NCBI RefSeq assembly: GCF_022867795.2
Contig: NZ_CP107006.1
Location: 3,596,001-3,660,000 of the forward strand
DNA: 64,000 nt
Reading direction: 5' to 3'
Source of the DNA: Chitinophaga horti
GTDB lineage: Bacteria > Bacteroidota > Bacteroidia > Chitinophagales > Chitinophagaceae
Numbering within the stretch: the first letter of the stretch is position 1; each line of letters begins with the position of its first letter. Shown here in pieces: positions 24,491 through 33,124 of the stretch. The notes below the pieces were generated by a model. That model saw only the letters and a program-made list of their open reading frames with translations. It was not told where the DNA came from and made no database searches. The translations under genes were made by a program, and so were the position numbers.

Positions 24491-24594
24491 GGGCTGTCTC
24501 AAAAGTAATTAACCCGTTTTCATTCGGGTACCTGATGGAGAGATTTTTCGTTTACGCGATTCTCGTGGCCATCAAACTACTTTTGATACAGCCC
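24491..24594. mobile_element. MITE-like element with 17-bp terminal inverted repeats
   Basis: GGGCTGTCTCAAAAGTA (24491-24507) and the inverted TACTTTTGATACAGCCC (24578-24594) match at 16 of 17 positions. Between them are a small hairpin (AACCCG/CGGGT) and the segment TACCTGATGGAGA (24529-24541). The 104-bp size, lack of coding capacity and IS-like ends suggest a non-autonomous element. It also works as a potential terminator after the HU/SPOR gene. Confidence 0.7.
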
Positions 24595-24595
24595 T

Positions 24596-24656
24596 AATTT
24601 TTTCGGCTACCTGATGGAGACATGTCATCGTTTAAGCCTTCATTTTACTTTTTGGT
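24596..24656. mobile_element. Second, truncated and diverged copy of the MITE-like element
   Basis: The segment repeats the inner half of the preceding element in the same order: CGGCTACCTGATGGAGA (24604-24620), TCGTTTA, TACTTTTT and the end CAGCCCC. It lacks a left inverted repeat. The right end is close to the 3' end of the rmlD-like gene. Confidence 0.6.
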
Positions 24657-24666
24657 CAGCCCCTTT

Positions 24667-25557
24667 TTATGTCAATTGTCGTTTTACGATTTCAATTCCC
24701 TCTTTGAAACTTCTCGGTGCAAACCCCAGGTCCTTCACGGCCTTATCGATCACAAACCCGGTGCGTGCAGGTCGTTTAGCCGGCTGCGTGAACGTATCGG
24801 CATTCACCCGTTCCATTAATGATGCGTCGAGTGAGAAGTGTTCCGCTACGGCCAGGGCCATGTCGTAAGGCGTCATCAAATCTTTACCAGACAGATGATA
24901 AATCCCCGTTGCCTGCTGCTCCACGATCAGTTTGCAGCCGATCGCTAAGTCCTGCACCAGTGTGGGCGTACGCCATTGATCATCCACCACTTTGATGGAT
25001 TTACCCTGTTCCAGGTTGCCTTTCACCCAGGTAATAATGTTACTGCGCTTAGGATCATCCGACACACCGTACACGAGCACCGTGCGGGCAATGGCCCATG
25101 GCTGTCTGGCCGCCATCACTGCGCGTTCGGCCAGCACTTTGCTGGAGCCGTAGAAGCTGATCGGGTTCACCAGGTCATCTTCCCGGTACGGACCGTTTAA
25201 TCCATCGAATACGAAGTCCGTAGAGAGGAAGAGGAAAAATGCAACCGAAGCTTCCAGCAGGTATTTGGTGGCTGTCACGTTCGTGTCGCGACAGGCGTCC
25301 TTATTGCGCTCGCAGTCATCCGCCTGTGTCATGGCGCCGGAGTGGATGATGACCTGTGGCTGATGTTTGGCAATAAGCGACGCAATGGCCTCCTGGTCGG
25401 TGAGGTCTGCCGCCTCGTAGGTGTAGCCGCTTTGCCGGCGCAGGCGGTTTGGACCTTTGCCGGTCGCCACCACCTGCCAGGCTGCGTCTTCACTGAATAA
25501 TTGTACGAGGTACTGACCTAACAGGCCGTTACTCCCGGTGATGAGGATCGTCTTCAT
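24667..25557 (-). CDS. RmlD-like dTDP-4-dehydrorhamnose reductase family protein
   Basis: A 296-aa extended short-chain dehydrogenase. The Rossmann motif GSNGLLG is at residues 8-14, the family HSGAMTQADDCE region near residue 75, LSTDFVFDG near 110, and the catalytic YxxxK as YGSSK near 135. It would reduce a dTDP-4-keto-sugar or a related sugar nucleotide with NAD(P)H. No other rhamnose genes are adjacent. Its ATG overlaps the stop of the peptidase gene (TAATG), so translation is likely coupled. Confidence 0.85.
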   Translation of the reverse strand: MKTILITGSNGLLGQYLVQLFSEDAAWQVVATGKGPNRLRRQSGYTYEAADLTDQEAIASLIAKHQPQVIIHSGAMTQADDCERNKDACRDTNVTATKYLLEASVAFFLFLSTDFVFDGLNGPYREDDLVNPISFYGSSKVLAERAVMAARQPWAIARTVLVYGVSDDPKRSNIITWVKGNLEQGKSIKVVDDQWRTPTLVQDLAIGCKLIVEQQATGIYHLSGKDLMTPYDMALAVAEHFSLDASLMERVNADTFTQPAKRPARTGFVIDKAVKDLGFAPRSFKEGIEIVKRQLT

Positions 25558-27680
25558 TACATTTTCATCCCCAGGTTATACATCGTAAACGCCCATATGT
25601 CGGCCGCTTCGTCGATTACTTTTGAAGTAGGTTTACCTGCCCCATGGCCCGCCTGTGTTTCAATACGGATCAGCGCCGGGTTAGGACCAGCAGCGGCTTC
25701 CTGTAGGGCTGCGGCAAACTTAAAGGAGTGTGCAGGCACTACACGATCGTCGTGGTCGCCGGTGGTGATGAGGGTTGCCGGGTAATTCACGCCTTTGCGC
25801 AGGTTGTGTAACGGGGAATATTTGTATAAATAAGGGAACTCGTCTGCCTTTTCGCTGCTGCCGTATTCTACTACCCATGCCCAGCCGATGGTGAACTTCT
25901 GGTAACGGAGCATGTCCAGCACGCCTACAGCAGGCAGGGCTACTTTGAACAGGTCGGGGCGCTGGGTCATACAGGCACCTACGAGCAAACCACCGTTAGA
26001 ACCGCCACGGATAGCGATCTTACCGGGATTAGTATATTTCTCTCTGATGAGGTATTCTGCCGCACCAATGAAGTCGTCGAATACGTTCTGTTTCTTGTCC
26101 TTCATGCCCGCTTTATGCCAGCTTTCGCCGTACTCACTGCCGCCGCGCAGGTTTACTACTGCGTAAATGCCACCCTGTTCCATGAAGAAAAGGTTGGTTA
26201 CGCTAAAACCCGGCGTCATCGGGATGTTAAAGCCACCATAGCCGTACAGCAACACCGGTGTATTGCCATCCTGCTTCAAACCCTTCTTGTAAGAAAGGAA
26301 AATGGGCACACGGGAGCCGTCTTTGCTGGTGAAGAACACCTGTTTGGTTTCGTATTGCGTAGCGTCAAACTTTGCTTCCGGGCGTTTGTACACATCAGAC
26401 TTGCCCGAAGTAATGTCGTATTTGTAGATGGTAGCTGGTGCGACGAACGAAGTATAGGTATAAAAGAACTGCGCATCTTCCTTTTTACCGCCAAATCCGC
26501 TGGCAGTACCCAGACCGGGCAGTTGTATCTCCTGCTCCAGTTTACCGGTTACATCATATTGGTAAATTTTGGTAGATGCATCCTTCAGGTAGCTGGCGAA
26601 CAGTTTACCGCCGCCGGTGCCTACACTGCCCAACACTTCCGGCTTCTCCGGGATGATGGTTTGCCAGTTGGCCTTGTCCGGATTTTTAGGATCGATCGCC
26701 ACCAGTTTGAAGTTAGGCGCGTCTTCGTTAGTGAGTACCAGCAGTTTGTCGCCTACATTATCTACCACAGAGGGATCGAATGCGAAGCCTTTCACCAGCA
26801 CTTTGAAGTCTGTTTGGCTGGCATCTGTCAGGTCGCGAACGGCCAGCTGCGCGCCGGAAGTACCTTCGGTAGTACTGAGGACGAGGAAACGCTCATCTTC
26901 AGTAAGACCTACGCCGGCATTGCGAAGCGGGTGTTCCTTATCTACATAAATAAGTTCATCCTGCTCCTGTTTGGTGCCGAGTTTATGGTAGTATACTTTA
27001 TGATATTCGTTTTTACCGGACAGGCGGCTCTTCTCATCCGGCTTGTCGTAACGGCTGTAATAAAATCCATCCCCTTTCCAGCTGATGCCACTGAATTTGA
27101 TCCAGTCGAGATGATCTTCCAGTACCTTTTTGGATTCCACGTCCATCACGAACGCTTCCTGCCAGTCGGAGCCGGCTTTCGCGATGAGGTAAGCGGCATA
27201 ACGGCTGTCTTTCGAAAAACGCAGCGCGCCCAGGGCCACTGTTCCTTTATCTGATAATTTATTGGGATCGATAAAAACCTCCGGGGTACCGTCGGTTCCC
27301 TGTTGGCGGTAGAGCACTGCCTGGTTCTGCAGCCCGTCGTTCTTATAAAAATAATAGTATTTGCCTTCGCGGAAGGGGGCGCCATACTTGGGATAATCCA
27401 TCATTTCCTCTATACGGGCCTTTATTTTATCGCGGAAGGGAATTTTATCGAGATAGTTGCGGGTGACCTTATTTTGCTCGATTACCCAGGCCTTGGTGTC
27501 GTCCGCATGGTCATTTTCGAGCCAGCGGTATGGATCTGCTACTTTGCGGCCATGATATTCATCGGTTGTATCCACTTTTTTTGTTAATGGATAGGAAATT
27601 TTGCTTTGTTGCGCGGCTGCTCCGTTCGTCATGCTCATCAGTGTAAATATTAGAAAGCTATGGTAGTAAAACGATTTCAT
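25557..27680 (-). CDS. Prolyl oligopeptidase (S9A), exported
   Basis: A 707-aa prolyl endopeptidase. Signal peptide: about residues 1-23 (ending NGAAA before QQSK). N-terminal start of the catalytic domain with YRWLEN, then a seven-bladed propeller, then the hydrolase domain with catalytic S561 (GGSNGGLL), aspartate in GDHDDRVVP and H679 (AGHGAGK). It cleaves after proline in short peptides, probably in the periplasm. It is translationally coupled to the downstream reductase although the two share no obvious pathway. Confidence 0.95.
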   Translation of the reverse strand: MKSFYYHSFLIFTLMSMTNGAAAQQSKISYPLTKKVDTTDEYHGRKVADPYRWLENDHADDTKAWVIEQNKVTRNYLDKIPFRDKIKARIEEMMDYPKYGAPFREGKYYYFYKNDGLQNQAVLYRQQGTDGTPEVFIDPNKLSDKGTVALGALRFSKDSRYAAYLIAKAGSDWQEAFVMDVESKKVLEDHLDWIKFSGISWKGDGFYYSRYDKPDEKSRLSGKNEYHKVYYHKLGTKQEQDELIYVDKEHPLRNAGVGLTEDERFLVLSTTEGTSGAQLAVRDLTDASQTDFKVLVKGFAFDPSVVDNVGDKLLVLTNEDAPNFKLVAIDPKNPDKANWQTIIPEKPEVLGSVGTGGGKLFASYLKDASTKIYQYDVTGKLEQEIQLPGLGTASGFGGKKEDAQFFYTYTSFVAPATIYKYDITSGKSDVYKRPEAKFDATQYETKQVFFTSKDGSRVPIFLSYKKGLKQDGNTPVLLYGYGGFNIPMTPGFSVTNLFFMEQGGIYAVVNLRGGSEYGESWHKAGMKDKKQNVFDDFIGAAEYLIREKYTNPGKIAIRGGSNGGLLVGACMTQRPDLFKVALPAVGVLDMLRYQKFTIGWAWVVEYGSSEKADEFPYLYKYSPLHNLRKGVNYPATLITTGDHDDRVVPAHSFKFAAALQEAAAGPNPALIRIETQAGHGAGKPTSKVIDEAADIWAFTMYNLGMKM

Positions 27681-27778
27681 TCGTATAACTTTTAAAAATG
27701 GAAGGCTTTTTTTACAAGAAAATCAAAATTTAACGATAAATGCTAACATTATATATAAGAATAGTTTTCCAAAAATGT

Positions 27779-27786
27779 TATTTTTG
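27779..27786 (+). promoter_or_regulatory. -7 element for pfkA-pyk
   Basis: TATTTTTG matches TAnnTTTG 34 bp before the pfkA ATG at 27820. No clear TTG at the -33 distance. Confidence 0.55.
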
Positions 27787-27819
27787 TGCGCCCTTTAACG
27801 CAATATTTTGACCAATAAT

Positions 27820-28800
27820 ATGAAAAAAGTGAACAACATCGCAGTTCTTACTTCCGGGGGTGACGCTCCCGGGATGAACGCCGCAATACGCGCCGTGGTA
27901 AGAGCAGGTATCTATCATCATTTGAATGTATACGGTGTTATGTATGGCTACAAGGGGATGTTGACTAATGATATCTTTCCTATGGAATCGAAGACCGTAG
28001 CCAACATCATTCAGCGTGGTGGTACGATCTTGAAAACAGCCCGTTGCAAGGAATTTTACGAGCCTGAAGGTCGCAAAAAGGCATACGAGAACCTGAAAAA
28101 ACTGGATATTGACGGTTTAGTGGTGATCGGTGGCGACGGTTCCTTCAAAGGGGCACAAAAATTCAGTGAGGAATTTGATATACCCTGTATCGGGTTGCCT
28201 GGCACAATCGATAAAGATATTGCCGGTACTGACTTTACAATTGGTTTTGACACAGCAGTGAACACTGCTGTAGATGCGATCGATAAGATCCGTGATACGG
28301 CCGACGCGCACGACCGCCTGTTCATTATCGAAGTAATGGGCCGCGACGCCGGGTACATTGCCCTGCACAGTGGTATTGCTACCGGTGCCGAACACGTACT
28401 GATGCCCGAACGTAAAAGCGAGATCGACGACATTATCAACGAACTGCAGGCTAACGAGCGCAGGAAGAAATTGGTAAACCTGATCGTGGTAGCGGAAGGT
28501 GATGAGTTTGGCGGCGCTAACGGCGTAGTGAAACACATCAAGGAACGCCTCCCCCAACTGGATACCCGCGTATGTATACTCGGTCACATCCAGCGCGGTG
28601 GTACTCCAACCTGTATGGACCGCATCATTGCCAGCCGCCTTGGCTACGCAGCCGTAGAAGCGCTGCTCGACGGTACGCATAATGTAATGGTCGGTGTGGT
28701 AAATGACAAAATCGCGTACACCCCGCTTACACAGGCGGTTAAGGCAAAACAGTCCATAGACGAAGAATGGTTCAAGATTATTAAAATTCTGGCGAGTTAA
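27820..28800 (+). CDS. pfkA: ATP-dependent 6-phosphofructokinase
   Basis: Phosphorylates fructose 6-phosphate to the 1,6-bisphosphate, the committed step of glycolysis. The 326-aa product has the nucleotide motif TSGGDAPGMNAA, GGDGSFKGA, the catalytic PGTIDKDIAGTD and MGRDAGYIA, all typical of the bacterial allosteric enzyme; the glycine of GGDGS favours ATP over pyrophosphate. The ATG at 27820 (MKKVNNIAVLTSGGD) is chosen over an in-frame TTG at 27808. pyk starts 13 bp after it, making a two-gene operon of the two regulated kinases of glycolysis. Confidence 0.97.
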   Translation: MKKVNNIAVLTSGGDAPGMNAAIRAVVRAGIYHHLNVYGVMYGYKGMLTNDIFPMESKTVANIIQRGGTILKTARCKEFYEPEGRKKAYENLKKLDIDGLVVIGGDGSFKGAQKFSEEFDIPCIGLPGTIDKDIAGTDFTIGFDTAVNTAVDAIDKIRDTADAHDRLFIIEVMGRDAGYIALHSGIATGAEHVLMPERKSEIDDIINELQANERRKKLVNLIVVAEGDEFGGANGVVKHIKERLPQLDTRVCILGHIQRGGTPTCMDRIIASRLGYAAVEALLDGTHNVMVGVVNDKIAYTPLTQAVKAKQSIDEEWFKIIKILAS

Positions 28801-28813
28801 AATTATATAGCTT

Positions 28814-30310
28814 ATGAGTACACAAGACCTGTCGAAATACTATCACAAGCAAATGGACAACGTTGCAGGACGTGAGCATTCCACACACAAGACTAAGATA
28901 GTAGCAACCGTAGGCCCCGCCTGCGATACCTATGAGAAATTATTGGAGCTGGTGCAGTCTGGCGTAAACGTGTTCCGTTTGAACTTCTCTCACGGCAGCC
29001 ACGAAGACAAAGCTAAGATCATCAGCTTTATCCGCCAGATCAACGCGACCCAACCTTACAATGTGGCCATCCTGGCCGACCTGCAAGGCCCGAAGCTGCG
29101 TGTGGGTGAAATCGAGAACAATGCATTGCCGCTTAAAACGGGTGATATCCTCACTTTCGTGAACGAAAAATGCGTAGGTAACATGGAGCGCATCTATGTT
29201 TCTTACCATAACCTGCATAAAGATGTTCGTCCCGGTCAGAAAATTCTGCTGGACGACGGTAAGATCGAAACCGTGGTTAAAGAAGTAACGGCTAACCACG
29301 AAATTAAAGCAGAAGTTACCCTCGGCGGTATTCTTTCTTCCAAAAAAGGCTTCAACCTGCCCGATACTAAGGTAGAACTGCCCTCGCTGACCGAGAAAGA
29401 CCTGATCGACCTGGACTTCATCATCGACCAGGCGCCTGACTGGGTAGCACTGTCTTTCGTAAGAAACGCCGCCGACCTGGTAGACCTGCGCAACCGTATT
29501 AAAGAGCGCAACTCTAAGCTGAAGATTATTTCTAAGATAGAAAAACCGGAAGCGATCGAGAACCTGAAGGAAATCATCTGGGAAAGCGACGGCGTAATGA
29601 TTGCCCGTGGTGACCTCGGTGTGGAGCTGCCTGTAGAGGTAATTCCAATGATCCAGAAGGACATCATCCGCAAATGTATCCACCGTGCAAAACCTGTAAT
29701 CGTGGCTACACAGATGATGGAAAGCATGATCGACCGCACCCGTCCGAACCGCAGTGAAATCACCGACGTGGCAAACGCGGTACTGGAAGGCGCCGACGCA
29801 GTGATGCTGAGTGGTGAAACGGCTACCGGCCAACATCCTGCACTGGTTATCCAGACGATGAAAAAAATCATCATGGAGGTGGAAAAAGAAGAGATCATTT
29901 ACAACCGTAACCTGATCCCTCACCGCCACTCTCCTACCTTCCTGAGCGACGCACTGTGCTACAATGCTGCTAAGATCGCGGAAGACCTGGATGCTGACGC
30001 GCTGATCGGTATGACAGCTTCCGGTTACACCGGCTTCATGCTCTCCAGCTATCGTCCGAAATCACCACTGTACGTATTTACCAAAGAAAGGTCACTGGTG
30101 AACCAGTTGAGCCTTAGCTGGGGTGTACGCGCCTTCTACTATGCAGAAGAAATGAGTGTGGACGAGATCGTAAAAGATCAGATCAACATCCTGAAAGAGC
30201 GTGGTTTCCTGAAAACCAACGACGTAGTGGTAAACACAGGTAGCACGCCTGTAAAAGAGCACCTGCCTACCAACATGATCAAAATTACCAGGGTAACCGA
30301 CGAGAAATAG
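28814..30310 (+). CDS. pyk: Pyruvate kinase
   Basis: Converts phosphoenolpyruvate and ADP to pyruvate and ATP. The 498-aa product has TKIVATVGPACDTYEKL, RLNFSHGSHEDKA, ILADLQGPKLRVG, the signature KIISKIEKPEAIENL and MIARGDLGVELP, MMESMIDRTRPNRSEITDVANAVLEGADAVMLSGETATG, and a full C-terminal allosteric domain. An N-terminal extension of about 25 residues precedes the conserved core. It lies 13 bp downstream of pfkA and ends in a terminator. Confidence 0.97.
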   Translation: MSTQDLSKYYHKQMDNVAGREHSTHKTKIVATVGPACDTYEKLLELVQSGVNVFRLNFSHGSHEDKAKIISFIRQINATQPYNVAILADLQGPKLRVGEIENNALPLKTGDILTFVNEKCVGNMERIYVSYHNLHKDVRPGQKILLDDGKIETVVKEVTANHEIKAEVTLGGILSSKKGFNLPDTKVELPSLTEKDLIDLDFIIDQAPDWVALSFVRNAADLVDLRNRIKERNSKLKIISKIEKPEAIENLKEIIWESDGVMIARGDLGVELPVEVIPMIQKDIIRKCIHRAKPVIVATQMMESMIDRTRPNRSEITDVANAVLEGADAVMLSGETATGQHPALVIQTMKKIIMEVEKEEIIYNRNLIPHRHSPTFLSDALCYNAAKIAEDLDADALIGMTASGYTGFMLSSYRPKSPLYVFTKERSLVNQLSLSWGVRAFYYAEEMSVDEIVKDQINILKERGFLKTNDVVVNTGSTPVKEHLPTNMIKITRVTDEK

Positions 30311-30339
30311 TCAACTCCCACATTGGTCAAAATATCAGG

Positions 30340-30373
30340 AAAGCGTACAGTCGGAAGATTGTACGCTTTTTTT
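30340..30373 (+). terminator. Rho-independent terminator of pfkA-pyk
   Basis: AAAGCGTACA (30340-30349) pairs with TGTACGCTTT (30360-30369), followed by a T-run. It lies between convergent genes and may also act on the MFS gene. Confidence 0.9.
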
Positions 30374-30375
30374 AG

Positions 30376-31533
30376 TTACTGTTTCTTATAAGTCATCGCG
30401 TAAACAGCAATGGCCGTTCCTACCAGCAGCGCCCCTGCGGCACATGCACCATTCCATTTTGCTACGTCCCACACAAGCAAACCTAAGCCGGAGCCGGCCG
30501 CCGTGCCGATGAAGCTCACCGTCATAAACACCGTGTTCATACGGTTACGCGCATCCGGCAAAATAGCATAGATGCGTGTTTGGTTCGATACGTGTACGCC
30601 CTGTATGCCAAGGTCCAGCACGATAATGCCCACCACGATACCAATGATATTTGCCTGGGAAAGCCAAAAGATAACAAAGCTGAGGAACACCAACGTTAGC
30701 CCGTAACCAATCGCAATGCGCGGGTTCTTTTTATCCGCGATACGCCCAATCAACGGAGCGCCCAGCGCACCCGCCGCCGCTGCCAGTCCCAGCATGCCGA
30801 TCACATCGCTGCCGTAGTTGAAAGGCGGTGCTGCCAGGTGAAACACGATCGTTACCCAAAACAGGCCGAACGACGCGAACACACAGGCGTTAATCACCGA
30901 GGCCTCACGTAACAATGGTTGCTCCTTCGCCAACGTAAACAACGAACGCATCAACGCGCCATAACTACCCGCAAAATGCGGACGGCTTTGCGGAAACGAC
31001 CGCCACATCACGATCCACAAAAGAAATACGATGCCCGCCGCGATCCAGAACATGGCGCGCCAGCCGAAGTGTTGTCCTACAATACCGCTCAGCGTACGTG
31101 AAAGCAAAATGCCTACGAGCAACCCGCTCATAATTGAACCAACGATCTTACCACGATGCTGCGGATCACTCAGGTTTGCCGCGAGTGGCAGGATGAGTTG
31201 AGGAATAACAGAAGTAAACCCGATCAGCAGACCGCTGATCTTCAGCACGAAAATATTAGGCGCTTTGGCCGCAAGCAATAATGCCAGCAACGACAAACCT
31301 GCCATCACCAAGATCTGTCGCTTCCGCTCGATCTTATCGCCCAAAGGCACACAAAAGAACAAGCCAAGCGCATATCCCGCCTGGGTAAGAAAGGTTACCT
31401 GTCCCGCATTGCTCTCCGACACGCCAAAATCCTGCGCGATCAATACCAGCAGGGGCTGACTGTAATAAATATTGGCCACGATCAACCCCGTGCACATTGC
31501 CATCACGATAATATTCCACCTGCTTAACGCCAT
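30376..31533 (-). CDS. MFS transporter
   Basis: A 385-aa major facilitator with twelve predicted membrane helices. The loop 2-3 signature appears as CVPLGDKIERKRQ and the related loop 8-9 motif as IGRIADKKNPRIA. It resembles sugar or drug efflux members (AraJ/YdhP-like), but substrate cannot be assigned. A TAATTTTG box (31554-31561, minus strand) lies 21 bp before the start. Confidence 0.88.
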   Translation of the reverse strand: MALSRWNIIVMAMCTGLIVANIYYSQPLLVLIAQDFGVSESNAGQVTFLTQAGYALGLFFCVPLGDKIERKRQILVMAGLSLLALLLAAKAPNIFVLKISGLLIGFTSVIPQLILPLAANLSDPQHRGKIVGSIMSGLLVGILLSRTLSGIVGQHFGWRAMFWIAAGIVFLLWIVMWRSFPQSRPHFAGSYGALMRSLFTLAKEQPLLREASVINACVFASFGLFWVTIVFHLAAPPFNYGSDVIGMLGLAAAAGALGAPLIGRIADKKNPRIAIGYGLTLVFLSFVIFWLSQANIIGIVVGIIVLDLGIQGVHVSNQTRIYAILPDARNRMNTVFMTVSFIGTAAGSGLGLLVWDVAKWNGACAAGALLVGTAIAVYAMTYKKQ

Positions 31534-31553
31534 ATCCGTTTTTATTTGCGTAC

Positions 31554-31561
31554 CAAAATTA
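31554..31561 (-). promoter_or_regulatory. -7 element for the MFS gene
   Basis: The minus strand reads TAATTTTG, matching TAnnTTTG, giving a very short leader of roughly 14 bases. Confidence 0.45.
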
Positions 31562-31644
31562 GCTATTTGAAATGCAAACTCCGTTGTACGAATCGAATGT
31601 ATTTGCGTTAATTTTACCTATACCATTACCAAACGGAACATCTT

Positions 31645-33000
31645 ATGACCTTCAGCAGCATTTACCCATACACCCAGGAAACCATTGCGGAATACCCCGC
31701 CCATACACCGGCAGAGATCGAAAAGAAGCTGGCACTGGCAGATAAGGCTTACCGTCAATGGCAGCAGGTGCCGTTACCAAAACGCGCGGAGCTGATGCGT
31801 AAACTGGCCGCCGTGCTGAAACAGGATGCCGTGGAGCATGCCACCATCATCACCCGCGAAATGGGCAAAACCCTGAAAGAAGCCACTGCAGAAGTACAGA
31901 AATGTGCCACCACCGCAGAACACTACGCCGATCATATAGAAAGCATGCTGCAACCAAAGCTCATCGCTTCGGATGCGCAAAAGAGTTATGTGTCGTACGA
32001 GCCTAAAGGCGTGATACTCGCGATCATGCCCTGGAACTTCCCGTACTGGCAGGTGTTCCGCTTCGCTATTCCGAACATATTGGCCGGTAATACCGGTGTA
32101 TTGAAACACGCGAGCAACGTGAGTGGCTGTGCCCTGGCGATCGAAAAAGTGTTTTTGAAGGCGGGTTTCCCGGAAGGTATTTTCCAGTCGTTGCTGGTAT
32201 CATCCAAAAGTATGGAGCCGGTGATTGCCGACAACCGGATACAGGGGGTAACGCTTACAGGCAGTACGCCCGCAGGCATGAGCGTAGCGCAACTGGCCGG
32301 CAGGTACATCAAAAAAACCGTACTGGAACTGGGCGGCAGCGACCCGTTTATCGTGTTGAAAGATGCAGATATTGAACAGGCCGCGAAGGTAGCCGTACAG
32401 GCACGTATGCAAAACGCCGGGCAATCCTGCATCGCTGCTAAACGCTGGATCGTAGACAAATCGGTCGCGGCCGAGTTTACCGCCAAAGTACAAGACCTCA
32501 TTCACCACTTGCAGCAGGGCGACCCGATGCTGGAAAGTACTAATACCGGCCCAATGGCGCGCCCCGACCTGGCCGAAGAGCTGTTGAAACAAATGAACGA
32601 CAGCCTGAAACTCGGCGCCCGCATACTGGCAGGCGGTGTGCTGGAAGGTTGCAACTTCACCCCTGCCCTGCTGGCCGACGTAAAACCAGGCATGAAAGCC
32701 TTCGACGAAGAAACCTTTGGCCCGCTCGCCGCCGTCATTACCGCCGAAAACGAACAGGAAGCCATCAGGCTGGCGAATATGACCGAGTTTGGACTAGGTG
32801 CCTCATTGTGGACAAAAGACCTTGAAAAAGCGGCTGCTTTGGCCCGGCAAATTGAAAGCGGCAATGTATTCGTGAACGCCATGGTGCGGTCGGACGCCAG
32901 GCTGCCTTTCGGTGGGATTAAACAGTCGGGGTATGGCAGGGAGTTGTCGATGGAAGGCGTACATGAATTTCTGAACCTTAAAACGGTTTACGTACAGTAA
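31645..33000 (+). CDS. NAD(P)-dependent succinate-semialdehyde dehydrogenase family protein
   Basis: A 451-aa aldehyde dehydrogenase of the Sad/GabD short form. Cofactor-binding PWNFPYWQ, the TGSTPAGMSVA loop, general base E228 (LELGGSD) and nucleophile C262 (NAGQSCIAAKR) are all present, as is EETFGPLAAV near the C terminus. It oxidises succinate semialdehyde or a similar aldehyde. No gabT or GABA gene is adjacent. The 124 bp after it (33001-33124) hold no recognised feature. Confidence 0.92.
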   Translation: MTFSSIYPYTQETIAEYPAHTPAEIEKKLALADKAYRQWQQVPLPKRAELMRKLAAVLKQDAVEHATIITREMGKTLKEATAEVQKCATTAEHYADHIESMLQPKLIASDAQKSYVSYEPKGVILAIMPWNFPYWQVFRFAIPNILAGNTGVLKHASNVSGCALAIEKVFLKAGFPEGIFQSLLVSSKSMEPVIADNRIQGVTLTGSTPAGMSVAQLAGRYIKKTVLELGGSDPFIVLKDADIEQAAKVAVQARMQNAGQSCIAAKRWIVDKSVAAEFTAKVQDLIHHLQQGDPMLESTNTGPMARPDLAEELLKQMNDSLKLGARILAGGVLEGCNFTPALLADVKPGMKAFDEETFGPLAAVITAENEQEAIRLANMTEFGLGASLWTKDLEKAAALARQIESGNVFVNAMVRSDARLPFGGIKQSGYGRELSMEGVHEFLNLKTVYVQ

Positions 33001-33124
33001 TGGTTGTTCCCGCAGGACTGCTCTCTGCCTGCCCCGGGCGGACTCCCCGCAAAAGCATGGTATATCTTGTCGAGGCTGTTGTTTCAGCCGGTGTATATAC
33101 TGTGATTGTATTGGGCAGTGCCGG

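Noticed and set aside
26115-27254. 379-codon plus-strand frame
   Set aside because: Fully antisense to the prolyl oligopeptidase gene, which has all catalytic motifs.
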